A DNA stretch of 64,000 nt from Candidula unifasciata (Eukaryota; Mollusca; Gastropoda; Stylommatophora; Geomitridae), in the NCBI GenBank assembly GCA_905116865.2, contig CAJHNH020006957.1:242001-306000 (forward strand). Direction: 5' to 3'. How positions within the stretch are numbered: position 1 is the first letter of the stretch; the number at the start of each line of letters is the position of its first letter. Shown here piece by piece: positions 1 through 9,869 of this stretch. The notes beneath the pieces were generated by a model that saw nothing but the letters and a program-made list of their open reading frames with translations, had not been told where the DNA came from and searched no databases. The position numbers were made by a program, and so were the translations under genes.

Positions 1-616
1 CTCCTGCGATCCATGCTAATTTATTCACGCGCATTGTGCGAGCTGAGCTTCAAATAAAACCTTAAACGTTTGGCAAATATTACAATAACCATGCCTTGTA
101 ACTTGTTAATATGGTTGTTACAGGTGTCAAGAGTGTTAAGCATGTGACATCAAGGTGTAGACATACATAGTGATGTCATAATGACAGTTTAAAGATGGCT
201 ACCCCAATTCTGACAAGCAGCAAAGTCCTGTTATCTGTTGTTGTTTTTTTTTTAATCCATGAAGGGGTGAAATCAACAGAAATTCATTGACAAATAAAGC
301 CTCAGTATAACGATTTATGCCTGTCAGTCCAGCAGGTGTATGAGTGGAGTAGAAGATTTGCAAAATGACATGACGTCAGTGACACTGTCCATGACCTGAC
401 CCGGTTACAATTGTAGAAAACCGTAATTTCTATCACACTTTTCATGTTTTCATTTAAAGACCCCTGTATTATCTACTCTTTGTTTTTAAATCAATAAAAT
501 GTAAAAACCTAAATAGAAGAAAATTATACTCTACCTGAAAAACATTGTCTTTGTCCTCTAGTTTTCTGTCTTCTACCTCTCTCACAACTTTCATTACCAC
601 GAGTGAAATGACACCC
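1..616. other. AT-rich intergenic, nothing recognised
   Basis: No splice-bounded exon, conserved motif or known repeat seen on either strand. It lies downstream of the PH-domain exon at 2,968-3,156, so it may be intron of that minus-strand gene. Confidence 0.5.
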
Positions 617-890
617 TTCTGTTTTCCTTTATTCTATGTTAATAAACGAGAATATACAGAGACCTGTCAATCACTGGAAAAAATCATTCTGTTTTCCTTT
701 ATTTTACGTGATAAACAAGAGAACATACAGAGAACTGTCAATTATTAGAAAACACTGTTCTGTTTTCCTTTATTCTAGGTAATAAATGAGAATATATAGA
801 GACCTATCAATCATTAGAAACATCATTCTGTTTACCTTTATTTTATGTGATCAACAGAACATACAGAGTGATGCTGATCAGTGGAAAACC
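617..890. repeat. Tandem repeat, about 70-bp unit, four copies
   Basis: The phrase TCTGTTTTCCTTTATT recurs near 617, 687, 758 and 826. Each time it is followed by AATAAA-like sequence, an ATACAGAGA(C/A)CTGTCAATCA-like stretch and GGAAAA. Units have diverged by substitutions and small indels, so this is an old minisatellite. Confidence 0.8.
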
Positions 891-2044
891 CTTCACAGCA
901 TGAGAAACAAACTTAAAGGCACTGATCGGTGCCTACAGAAGGCAACAAGAGTACAGAAATAACTGGACTCAAAAACAAACAAATAGCTAAAATGAATTTG
1001 CATTTAAATGCATCAATCTGTGAAATGAAATTTTAAAAAAATTTTAAAATAACAAAAGTGTAGAGGAAAAGATCTAAACAAAAACAATTACGATGATGCT
1101 GCAGTCAAAGACAAAAATAACACTGTATTAAATTATAAATACAAAAAAAGACACTGCTTTAATGACACTACAATAAAATAAAGTGTAAAAACAAAAATGG
1201 ATGGATGAAGTCAAATGAAATGTCATTGATTCTCAACTATTTATGTCAATAGTAGTGAATCATGGAATGTGAATGCACAAATTAGAAAGAACCTGGAGGC
1301 AACAGGAATTTGGTTTCTCAGATGAATGTTAACCCTCTTGAGGTGACGCGGCCGAAATACTGGCCCAACGCAAAGTAGCCAGTAATAAAGTAGCTCTGTG
1401 TAATAAAAGCCTTGATATTGGCTGGCAGGTTTTCACACCAGCCAATCAGACTGCTTCTCGCATTTTTTGCACATGGGGGCTGTTCATTGATGGCTTTCGA
1501 GAAAGGACTGTTGCATCATAGCAACCGAAACACACCCGGAGGCAGGAAAATGAGTAGAACTATGTACCAGACGTGTTTGAAGGGCCTCCAAGGGCTTTAC
1601 TTCCCAAAATACAGGTGTTAGGACTTTTTCAAGCTTCATCCATAAAAAATTCACACAATTTTTTTCCGGTTAGTTATGTTTGTTTCCAAGTTTTATCAAA
1701 ATTGCTTACATAAATTATGCAAATCAGAATAGTTAATTTGAATAAATGTTGAGATTTTAGTTTGATTCACAAATATTCTGTTAGTTCAGTCAATTTCTTA
1801 CACAAATATGTATAGTTTTGTATATGTTAATGAAATGATTAATTTTTTATTTTTGTGTGTACAAACTATGAGAATTCCCTCATGAAGGCTCCGTCTTCTT
1901 TTGCACCAAAACTCTAAAAAGGCGCAGAAGGGTTAAGAATCCCTTGAACTGCCAGAAAAACTAATGAGGACTGCTTGAAAGGAGCTAATGAAAGCAGATC
2001 AATATATATACAGCTATAAGGAAAAGACAAGCACTGTTCTCTGG
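891..2044. other. AT-rich intergenic or intronic DNA
   Basis: No coding exon with supported splice sites. A short GC-richer stretch near 1,345-1,620 gives a small open frame without recognisable protein features. Confidence 0.45.
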
Positions 2045-2260
2045 TCAAATGATGAGGGGGAAGGCTTTGGGAGAATACTGTGATGACTGAGAAGACCAAT
2101 GATAGAAGAGGGAGAGGCAGCCCGAGAGAGAAGATGACTGATGGATTGTGACGGTGGCACGGAGAGATATCATCGGTGGAACTGATCCAGACAAGGGAGC
2201 GAGATCTGTGAAGATGCAGGAACGCCTATACCTCAGTAGTCAGGGTATGTGATGATGATG
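2045..2260 (+). repeat. Probable LINE 3'-end remnant with (GAT)n tail
   Basis: A GAGAGGCAGCCCGAGAGAGA-like stretch followed by AGATGACTGATGG resembles the eroded 3' coding end of LINE remnants elsewhere in the window (9.0, 18.4 and 36.7 kb). It ends in GATGATGATG. Only weak reading-frame evidence remains. Confidence 0.4.
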
Positions 2261-2967
2261 AAATCAATTTGCTATTTATGACTGAGTGACAGTGTGACTG
2301 AACTGTGCTTGCAGTTGTCTGAGGTGAAGCAGAGTACAGAATACAATATGTTATACATACATCATTTTATACTATAGACCCAGGTGAAACATGCCATATT
2401 TTGTCGAAGGATGAAGGCAATGGGAAGTCAGTAGAGGATGATGATGAAGGAAGAAACTATATTTTCAAAGGGTTAAGAACTAGGCATGCAGGCCGGTCTA
2501 ACATTCTGCTTTTCCAATCCACTCCTAGCATCCAGTTATTCATTCGTACATCATTTCATAGTTAATAATTTAAAAAAAAAAAAAAGAAATTAATTATATC
2601 TCTAAGTCTTAACTACAAATGCTGGTATGTGCCCTATTTATACTTACATTACTGAACTATTTTAAAAAGTATAGTAACAAACCTAATCAAAAAATGTCAT
2701 GAGTCTAGGTTGCATAATATGAAAATTATCAACAATTACAATTTAGTTACAAACACTGAGATGCATTTGACTGGCCTTTGATGATGAGTAAGAAGAAGCA
2801 GCAGCAGAGCAACAACAACAAATATCAGAAAGCAGAGAAGGTGAAAATTATCTGAAGAACAAAAAAGCAGAAGAAGAACAACCAAGAGGAAAAGAAGAAA
2901 GGAGGAGGAAATAATAAAGCAGGAAGAGGAAAAGGTTTTAGGAAGAGGGGATTAAGAAGTCACTGAC
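2261..2967. other. Non-coding flank of the PH-domain exon
   Basis: AT-rich, with a purine-rich run at about 2,790-2,940 (AAGAAGAAGCAGCAGC type). It is the start of the intron after the PH exon on the minus strand. I could not find the next PH exon here. Confidence 0.5.
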
Positions 2968-3182
2968 CTGCAAATCCCCCTCATAGTAAGCAAGGAAGTT
3001 CTCTGTCAGCTCAAATAACCGGTTTTTGTAGTTCTGTGCATGGAATGTTTTTCCTTTAATTACTGCCCTCTTACATAGGACTCCAGCCTTAATAACAGGA
3101 CCATAAACTCCATTGAGGCTTGGTCTTCCTTTAACCTTCTCGGGTAATCCGGACATCTTCAGATAACTGGCATGCTATGTTT
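2968..3182 (-). CDS. First coding exon of a PH-domain protein, Tec-family kinase-like (partial)
   Basis: The exon has a strong acceptor (pyrimidine tract then CCACCCACAG, edge at 3,182) and a GTCAGT donor after 2,968. A true ATG lies at 3,156, giving a 26-nt leader and 63 codons that end in phase 0. The protein has a short N-terminus, then GVLCKRA, a basic loop, NYKNRLFELT and LAYYEG. These are the first strands of a pleckstrin homology domain, which binds phosphoinositides at membranes. The NYK-RLF-LT-LAYYE pattern is most like Tec/Btk/Bmx kinases; RASA-type GAP PH domains are the alternative. The remaining exons must lie beyond the left edge or are not recognisable here. A PH-type exon is well supported; the exact family is inference. 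Confidence 0.65.
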
Positions 3183-3294
3183 CTGTGGGTGGAAAAAAAT
3201 GTATCATCAAATGCCTTGTCAGATTATTTGGGCAATTCTAATCTTAAGATTAGAAAAAAAAAATATATGCATGTACATACTTTTCAATTACTGT

Positions 3295-3582
3295 TTCGTT
3301 CACGTGTGGGTTCCGGGGCCCTATTATAGGGAAAACAAGAATAGACCTACTGCCTACCCAAAAGAATGTCGTAAGAGTCGACTAATTGGGAGCTTCCGTC
3401 GAAGTCGGAGAGCATCTGCCTGAGAGGCAAGGAACCAACAGTCTGCATACAAATTAGTCAGATCTGTAAAACGGACGCACATGCAACACATAGGTTCTGG
3501 AACAGGACTGCAGCCCAGAAGTGGACGAATAACCAGAACTTTCTGCCAGAGTTTACAGCTGGTGAACACGAAGAAGAAGAAG
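3295..3582 (+). mobile_element. Family A SINE-like element, complete, with 9-bp target duplication
   Basis: Starts with GTGTGGGTTCCGGGGCCC and ends in (GAA)n. AATTACTGT flanks it at 3,286-3,294 and 3,583-3,591. Landmarks shared with other copies are AGAATAGACC(C/T)ACTGCC, GTCGTAAGAGTCGACTAATT, GGCAAGGAACC and CCAGAACTTTCTGCCAGAG. Orientation is set by taking the GAA run as the 3' tail. Confidence 0.85.
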
Positions 3583-3861
3583 AATTACTGTAACAATGGA
3601 TGTATAATGCTTTTCCTTCTTCACTAAGCTATTCAACAAAAATATCTTATAAGAAAATATTCAGAATTTTAAATAAAAAAAGTAGTCAGCACCAGAACAA
3701 ACAACTAAACTAAAGGTTTTGTCAGGTCCCCATGTGGGGTGGGACGCCATTATGTGGGGAAAACGAGGGTGGGAGAGAACAGAACCCCCCCCCCCCCCCA
3801 TTAACACTGCGGCTAGAAAGTTTAAAAGCTTTCATCAGCACATGCTTACTACTTCACTTTC

Positions 3862-3945
3862 TTATTTTCAATACTGCTGATTGGTCTCTAAAATATAGTT
3901 CTAGCCCTAAACGCCTAAAGGCATGAAAAAGGGTCTTTAACTTGC
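3862..3945 (+). mobile_element. Family C SINE fragment (3' end)
   Basis: GATTGGTCTCTAAAATATAG, then CTAGCCCTAAACGCCTAAAG and AAAGGGTCTTTAACTT, match the 3' end of the family C body. The head is missing. A C-run microsatellite lies just upstream at about 3,785-3,799. Confidence 0.75.
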
Positions 3946-4059
3946 TTAACTTTTATTTTTTTAAATTACCCCCCTCCCTCTCCCCCTAATACTATACAAT
4001 AATTGATCTCAAGACTCACTTGACTTACAGATTTGAACTAACTATGCTTTAGAAGAATG

Positions 4060-4454
4060 GGCTATTTTCTGAATAACGGTCCCAAATTATCGAGGCAGAA
4101 AATATTCCCTAACAGAGCCTCAGTCACGTGTCAGTTGCACACTTCCGGGGACTATACCGCCACCGCCGAGAGTATCCTCCATGTGGCTCACGCGGCGTGG
4201 ATTTGGGCTAAACTAGATAGCTGGGACTCACGAGCAAATAAAATGAAGACAGCTGCAGGAAATGCGGTAGCTGCTGCTCGTGAGTCCCAGCATCTAGTTT
4301 AGCCCTAATCCACGCAGCTACTCTCGGCGGCTGCGCAAGTCGCCGAAAGTGCCCAACTTAAGTTGCCGGAAGTGCACAATTGACACATGACTGAGGCTCT
4401 GTTAGGGTATATTTTCTGCCTCTATTATTAGGGACCGTTATTCAGAAGATAGCC
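4060..4454. mobile_element. Palindromic (foldback) MITE, arms about 185 bp, 8-bp flanking duplication
   Basis: The left end GGCTATTTTCTGAATAACGG and the right end, read in reverse complement as GGCTATCTTCTGAATAACGG, continue as near-identical inverted arms to the middle. Flanks are GAAGAATG at 4,052-4,059 and GAAGAATA at 4,455-4,462, a 7/8 match. It has no coding capacity. TSD length and GG-ended termini match the Merlin-type element 86 bp away, so it may be a non-autonomous relative. Confidence 0.85.
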
Positions 4455-4791
4455 GAAGAATATAATATTAATATTTAAGGTCCAGGACACTACATTTACT
4501 ATCAAACAATTATTTAGTAAAATAATATTTTAATTTTTAAGGCTCTACTGGCAAATTTGGCCGGTAAGCTGGAATGCGTCGACTGCTTCGGCCGGCTTAG
4601 CGGGACTTAGTGGGAGTTATGTCCCCGTGGCCGCACTCAAAACAACGAGCGGAAAAAGTCACGAATCAAATGACATACTTACCTATCATCATCCGGGTGC
4701 GTGTAGGGCTGCGTAAGGTGTCTATCATCGTCCTACGGTTGCGTGTAGGGCTGCTTATTGCGTGTAGGTTGGTTGTTTGCGTAAGATGAGG

Positions 4792-4912
4792 GGTAGGGTT
4801 AGGGTTTAGGGTTTAGCGTTAGGGTTAGGGTGTAGAGTTAGGGTTATGGTTTAGGGTTTGGGATAGGGTGTAGGGTTTAGGGTATAGGGTTAGGGGTTAG
4901 GCTTAGGGCGAA
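4792..4912 (+). repeat. Telomere-like repeats in the left Merlin arm
   Basis: About 115 bp of mixed TTAGGG, TTTAGGG and variants (GTGTAGGG, TATAGGG). They sit at the inner end of the left inverted arm and are mirrored in the right arm at 5,196-5,272, so they belong to the transposon and do not mark a chromosome end. Confidence 0.85.
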
Positions 4913-4941
4913 GCTACAGCAACGTCGCAAACGTAAGGCAT

Positions 4942-5194
4942 GCCATCTATCTGCACAAGGTAGTAGTCCACCAGACCAACGTCGTCGACGTCGCGCACAG
5001 TCACATACACACACAAACAATCGAGGGCCTGTGGATGTTGGTGACACGATCAATTCGCCAGCGACTGGGCACCAGCCGCCCGCTATTGGCGTCGTCATAT
5101 TTGACAGAGTTTCAGTGGCGCCACTCCCACAAACGTCAAATTGTCGGCCACTATTTAGACCTCCTACGTGAAAATTTTCAAATCGAACCATACC
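4942..5194 (+). pseudogene. C-terminal fragment of an ISXO2-like (Merlin) transposase
   Basis: One open frame reads into HIHTQTIEGLWMLV, then RSIRQRLGTSRPLL and YLTEFQWRHSHKR. HTQTIEGLW and the Tyr-Leu-x-Glu-Phe-x-Trp-Arg motif are hallmarks of the ISXO2-like DDE transposase C-terminus. The N-terminal catalytic part is missing, so the element could only move with enzyme supplied elsewhere. Cut-and-paste activity is family knowledge. Confidence 0.8.
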
Positions 5195-5195
5195 C

Positions 5196-5272
5196 AAAAA
5201 CCATAAACCCTAAAACCCTAACCCCTAAACCCTAACCTCAACCCCTAACCCTAAACCCTAACCCTACTTCTC
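5196..5272 (-). repeat. Telomere-like repeats in the right Merlin arm
   Basis: ACCCTAAA/CCCTAACC-type repeats: the inverted, shorter (about 75 bp) counterpart of the left-arm array. The length difference between arms shows expansion or contraction after insertion or within the family. Confidence 0.85.
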
Positions 5273-5532
5273 ATCTATCTTACGCAAACAACCAACCCTA
5301 CACGCAAAAAGCAGCCCTACACGCAACCGTAGGACGATGATAGACACCCTACGCAACCCTACACGCACCCGGATGATTATAGGTAAGTATGTCATTTGTT
5401 TCGTGACTTTTTCCGCGACTTGTTGTGAGTTGTTTTGAGTTTGGCCAAGGGACATTACTCCCACTAAGCCCCGCTAAGCCGGCCGAAGCAGTCCACCTTA
5501 CCGGCCAAATTTGCCAGTAGAGCCATTTTTAA

Positions 5533-6540
5533 TGATTAATAATAAATTATAATATAAAGTATAAAGCAAGAGATGGTGAGATTTTCATTCATTGCATTGT
5601 GTTTTTTTATTACTTCACACAATTAATCCATTATTATAATTATATATAATAATACATCAGCACAGTAGTTTATATCTGTAGTCAAACATATTAGTTACTA
5701 CCAGTTGAGTTCTAGTGCACTGTTAATGTTAAAGGTTAGAGTTAGGCACTAGAATCAAGAATCACTTAAACTAGGCACACTAGACTAGACTCAGAGTCTT
5801 ATGTATGTGTCTTAGTAAGACTGTCTAGACACAAATCATAAATATTTTGGTTTTGTAAATATACTAAACTAAACGGAAAGTCAACTGTTCAAGTTAAGTG
5901 ACTAGTTTAGAATAGTTAGTATAGGCTTTTTTTTAAAATGTATCAGTACAGGATAGATACAGAATTTAAGAGATCACCAGTCCAACAGCTCAGATAGTAT
6001 TACTAACTGAAGTTCAGTCAAAAGGAACGGACAACGGCACGGGTCGCCGTCGGCTCGGAGCGAAACAATGGAACATTAAAATAAAATTACATCACTTTCC
6101 TCCTTCCTTCTAACACGACTACACTTTTCACACGGCATTTTACACCAACACGCCAACCCATAAATGGTCACAACAAGTTGTTAATTGTATATGATGATTA
6201 TTAAAACAGTTCCAGACATATTAACTTACTAATAAAGTGACAGAAACACCAGAAAAATTCTCCCCAGACTCAGAATGTGACCAGGAAGTTGATCCTTTTC
6301 CACATTTTTTCCTGGTAATGTGTAAAATGCAAACCGGAGAATTTTGTAAACAAGACTTTTGGGAGGCAGGTGAAAACAACGTTGTATCCGAAACGTTATA
6401 CAGTAGAAACATTTTAATACGAATTCCAATGGATCGGGGGGGGGGGGGGGACAACGAAATATGTATATATATATATATATATCTTCATAAAGTCAACCAC
6501 ACAGAGTATTTAAATTTATATAATAATAATAATATATATA
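5533..6540. other. Non-coding, with a G-run and a TA microsatellite
   Basis: AT-rich and without recognised genes. A 14-nt G run lies at about 6,436-6,450, followed by (TA)n near 6,460-6,482. Open frames at 6.22-6.6 kb overlap on both strands and look like chance. Confidence 0.5.
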
Positions 6541-6547
6541 CAAAGGT

Positions 6548-6836
6548 AGAAAAGGTAAAGTCGGGAGATGTGAAGCAGCGTCATTGCACAAGGTTATAAA
6601 CCATAAGTGCTCTGCCACCAGTACGGAGAGCTGATAAGAAACTGTCCGCAAGTAACTCCGTCGCTACAGCGACGTTCCTCCCTTCAACCCCAGAGTGTCA
6701 ATTCTGGTACCCATTTCCAAGAGGCTGGGTGAACCCCGGGAACCACCCGGTTTCGAACACCGATCGTGGCTACAGCGAGTCGCAGCTGGATTTGAAAGCG
6801 AGCCTCCTATCGACTGTGGTAACGCGGCTCCCCGAT
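6548..6836 (-). mobile_element. Family G tRNA-headed SINE
   Basis: The reverse complement begins GGGGAGCCGCGTTACCACAG and carries a B-box-like GGTGTTCGAAACCGG. It ends with CACATCTCCCGACTTTAC, matching the copy at 48,186-48,462. It is flanked at the head by (TA)n. Confidence 0.75.
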
Positions 6837-7140
6837 ATATATATATATGATACTTCAGTCAGTCTGTGGTAACTAATACCTAGGAATGAAAGTATTCCTA
6901 GTTCTATAACAAGTAACTCAACCTGCAAATTGTCACTGACAGCTTTTTTTTTTTTTTTTTTTGTAATTTCATTTTTTTTTTTTTTTTCAATTAAATAAGC
7001 TTTCAATTAAGGTGCATGCAAATTCGAAACACTGAAAACAGACAATGATATATCATAAGTTAACAGGCACAAGAAGTTAAATAATTTTCTTCCCAAATGT
7101 TATCTATAATTCTATACAAGATTTTTAAAGTGAACTTTGT

Positions 7141-7304
7141 ATTGGTTCTGGGGCCCTATTATAGGGAAAACCAGAATAGACCCACTGACTACCCAAAAGC
7201 ATGTCGTAAAAGTCGACTGATTGGGAGCTTCCATCGAAGTCGGAGTGCATCTGCCAGAAAGGCAAGGAACCAGCAGTCTGCACACAAATGAGTCAGATCT
7301 GTAT
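7141..7304 (+). mobile_element. Family A element, 3'-truncated
   Basis: GGTTCTGGGGCCCTATTATA through GTCAGATCTGTA matches the 5' half of family A. It breaks off before the GGTTCTGGAACAGGACT segment, directly beside the hAT remnant at 7,305-7,650. Confidence 0.85.
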
Positions 7305-7650
7305 TAAGCTTAGTTCATGTATGAAAGCGGCATTAGCTTTCAAAAAAGAAAAAAAAAACCACAATCGTTCCATGTTGTCAGCATTAAGGCAGCTTCTTGT
7401 CTCACTGAAGGTATTTCCAACTGTACTAAACAGACGTTCACTTGGTACGCTCGTAAGTGGTGCACAAAGATAATGCTTGACAGTATGAACCAAGGTGGGA
7501 AATCTTGATATGTTTATTTTCCACCGGTCCAGAAACTGGTATAAGGTAACCACTATTCGTATTCGGCCCGACCGCAACTATTCGGCCGAATACCGAATAG
7601 TTATTAGGTCCACTATTCGGCCCCGAAGCGAATATTCGGTACAGCCCTAA
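7305..7650 (-). pseudogene. hAT transposase C-terminal remnant with one element end
   Basis: On the minus strand, about 7,511 to 7,331 encodes FPTLVHTVKHYLCAPLTSV, SERLFSTVGN and LNADNMERL. This is the hAT C-terminal dimerisation region (the SERxFS block followed by a Leu-rich end). Upstream, near 7,650, lies TAGGGCTGTACCGAATATTC, which looks like a hAT terminus followed by repeated CCGAATA. N-terminal and central catalytic parts are missing: an internally deleted, dead copy. Confidence 0.8.
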
Positions 7651-7657
7651 TATATAT

Positions 7658-7662
7658 AAATA

Positions 7663-7735
<73 letters not shown>
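7658..7735. repeat. (TG)n(TA)n microsatellite
   Basis: About 18 bp of TG followed by about 56 bp of TA. It abuts the 3' end of the family D SINE at 7,739 and may have grown from that element's TA-rich tail. Confidence 0.9.
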
Positions 7736-7738
<3 letters not shown>

Positions 7739-7966
7739 GTTAGTTGCGTATCCTTTACAGGACGTTGCAGAACCAGCCCCAGCATTTTTTGGCTGTTGTG
7801 GTTTTTCTAAATAAATTTTACGTTCAGTAGTTTGCCATTGCTCCCTAAATGGTCAGCTCTCGGGTCCACCGTCGAAACCAACGCACGACAAACCGTCCTC
7901 AGCTGGCATCGAACCCAGCATCCCGGCATTACGAAGCTCGTTCGCAACGCCTAAGCCACATACGCC
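7739..7966 (-). mobile_element. Family D tRNA-headed SINE
   Basis: The reverse complement has TGTGGCTTAGGCGTTGCGAA (A-box region) and GGGTTCGATGCCAGCTG (B-box region). It continues through GGTTTCGACGGTGG and ends TGTAAAGGATACGCAACTAA. A (CA)n run follows the head at about 7,971-7,993. Confidence 0.85.
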
Positions 7967-7999
7967 GATACACACACACACACACACACACACATGTAG

Positions 8000-8490
8000 T
8001 TATGTATTTATTGAATCTGCCTTTACGTACATGATTTCCAATGTTTAATAATTTGTCATTTTAAACTTTCACTGTGTTTATTTTTGTTCTAAGAGACTAG
8101 TTCTCCTATTTACCCCCCCCCCCCCCCACTCTTTTCCCCCGCATACATTAGTTTTTTTTTTTTAAATACACATGTCTTATTTCGACCTTACATTTTAATG
8201 AATGATGGAGACCCACCGGGTTCAGGTTGTCCCACGTGACCTCACGGTGCCTATGTCATGATATTTTTCTTTTTTTATTGTGGATAGTTGTATTATGACT
8301 AATACATCCCTGTTGGGACGAGAAAGGGAATTCTGAAGAACTGTATTAATCCTATCCTGTTATACGGAAGTATGATGAATTCATTAGAAAATTATTAGGA
8401 AGCAGCGGAGATATGGTTTTATGGACGAACGATGAGAATATCCTGGACACATCAAAAGCGCAACGAAAATGTCTTGAAAGAAACTTTTTC
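8000..8490. other. Non-coding spacer
   Basis: No gene seen. A C-run (about 8,113-8,127) and a T-run lie inside. Sequence at 8,330-8,480 (CTGTTATACGGAAG, TGGTTTTATGGACGAACGAT) resembles an eroded LINE reverse-transcriptase C-terminus, but frames are broken. Confidence 0.45.
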
Positions 8491-8494
8491 TCTG

Positions 8495-8716
8495 CGTTCA
8501 CCAGCTGTAAACTCTCTCTGTTCCAGAACCTGAGTGTTGCGTGCCCATCCGTTTTACAGATCTGACTGTATGCAGACTGCTGGTTCCTTGCCTCTCAGGC
8601 AGATGCACTTCAACTGAAGATAGCTCTCAATTAGTCGACTTTTACGACATGCTTTTGAGTAGGCAGTGGGTCAATTTTTGTTTTCCCCATAACAGCGTTC
8701 AGCAACCCACACGGGG
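8495..8716 (-). mobile_element. Family A element, internally deleted
   Basis: Reads from CCCGTGTGGGTTGCTG on the minus strand to the GCTGGTGAACGC end. The segment between TCTGGAACAGG and TTTACAGCTGG is missing. An eroded LINE-like tail follows at 8,745-8,822. Confidence 0.8.
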
Positions 8717-8865
8717 ATTGAAAGAAACTGACTCACGACGTAAACTGATTGCCCACATCAGATTGAGACAATCAATATTCTTTGATCATGTCATGAGACT
8801 GAGACAATCTGAGTACATGTAAACGCCATTACTGTTAGTTTTACCAGTTCTGCGGTGTAGGCAGG

Positions 8866-9035
8866 GTGATCTTTGAGCCTGAGGATTTACGGCCACTTCG
8901 CTGGTGCTGTCGCCACGGACTGTGCAGGTTAAGATTTAATTTTTGGCCCTGACAGAAAAAATTCCCCAACCTCACAGAGAATTCGAGCCCCGGGCTTCTA
9001 CACGAGAGTCCTGCGTTCTTAACTTTGTGGTGGTG
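8866..9035 (-). mobile_element. Family E tRNA-headed SINE
   Basis: Shares CTTTGAGCCTGAGGATTTA, then GGCCAC, then GACTGTGCAGGTT, with the copy at 61,056-61,240. The head on the minus strand carries GGGGCTCGAATTC, resembling a tRNA B box. Confidence 0.7.
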
Positions 9036-9039
9036 GGAA

Positions 9040-9440
9040 AGAAAGGAGGCGGGGGCGGAGGAGGGGGCAGAGGGAGACCGAGAGAGAAGATGCTGAAAAA
9101 CACTTTGAATTCCAATGAAATGTGACTAAAAGTTTAACCAAATGGGGAAGCAGAAAAACGTGCACAAAACAACACCAATATAATTTCGTCCGGCAGCCTT
9201 TGTCAAACATGAAGTGAACTACACAAAGGTAACAAAGAGGGGAGTATTCAGATCTCTAAGAGTTGACGTGAGAAACGTTTTTTTAAAAAAAATGTGATAA
9301 AAAAACTTTGACACAGTGGCATGGCAGATCATCTGTGTGAGAAATAATTGAAAGTACACGAGGCAGAAGGTTGTGGATAGACCTGTCTACAAACGCCACA
9401 TGGCATGGACTATGAAAGAAGTTGGGACTACATTGTTTTA
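9040..9440 (+). repeat. LINE 3'-end remnant in two pieces
   Basis: The pieces are GGCAGAGGGAGACCGAGAGA at about 9,068 and GGCATGGCAGATCATCTGTG with AAAGTACACGAGGCAGAAGG at about 9,318-9,372. Together they match the LINE end at 36,665-36,940. The reading frame is lost. Confidence 0.6.
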
Positions 9441-9603
9441 TCATGACAGTCACATGTTCGTCTTAACAAGATTTTACTGCAAATATTTATTACAAAAAAA
9501 AAAAAAAAAAAATGGCATACTATTTCGTTTATTTATTTGGATTAAAAATGGATATGGTACACAAAAGGTATTACAATATTTAGTAAATAAAGGACCTTTT
9601 TCT

Positions 9604-9800
9604 ACGCCTTGATGCGTATTTTATAGGCCTGTCGGCACTTGGTAGGTGATGTGGTCAGTACTACGCCGGCCACTTTTAACTCCCTATGACTCCGGCCACC
9701 TTTACTTCCCAAGACTTTACCTGGTACCCATTTAAGGCAAGGTCGACCTGGAAGCTGACCATATGTGAGCGTCTAGTCGCTACACCACCGCGGCTTCGTG
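9604..9800 (-). mobile_element. Family C SINE with type-1 head
   Basis: The body GTACCAGGTAAAGTCTTGGG / GCCGGCGTAGTACTGACCAC is followed on its 5' side (minus strand) by the head GCCGCGGTGGTGTAGCGACT. A short duplication in the middle repeats CCGGCCAC. Confidence 0.8.
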
Positions 9801-9869
9801 ATAATACAATATAAACAATATTAGTGCATGCAGTGGCTTGACGCTTGCCTGTTGGTCCCACGGTCTTGA

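Larger units (their letters stand above)
4541..5524 (+). mobile_element. Merlin-type (IS1016/ISXO2-like) DNA transposon remnant with long inverted repeats
   Basis: A 984-bp element with a perfect 8-bp duplication ATTTTTAA at 4,533-4,540 and 5,525-5,532. Long inverted arms (left to about 4,912; right from about 5,196) begin GGCTCTACTGGCAAATTTGG and share GTCACGAA and repeated GCGTGTAGGG(C/T)TGC. Both arms end internally in degenerate TTAGGG/TTTAGGG repeats. The middle encodes the C-terminal part of a transposase (separate entry). An 8-bp duplication fits Merlin, whose TSDs are 8-9 bp. Confidence 0.85.

Noticed and set aside
4792..5272. True telomere or chromosome end
   Set aside because: The repeats are degenerate, short, in inverted orientation and inside a transposon with a target duplication on both sides.
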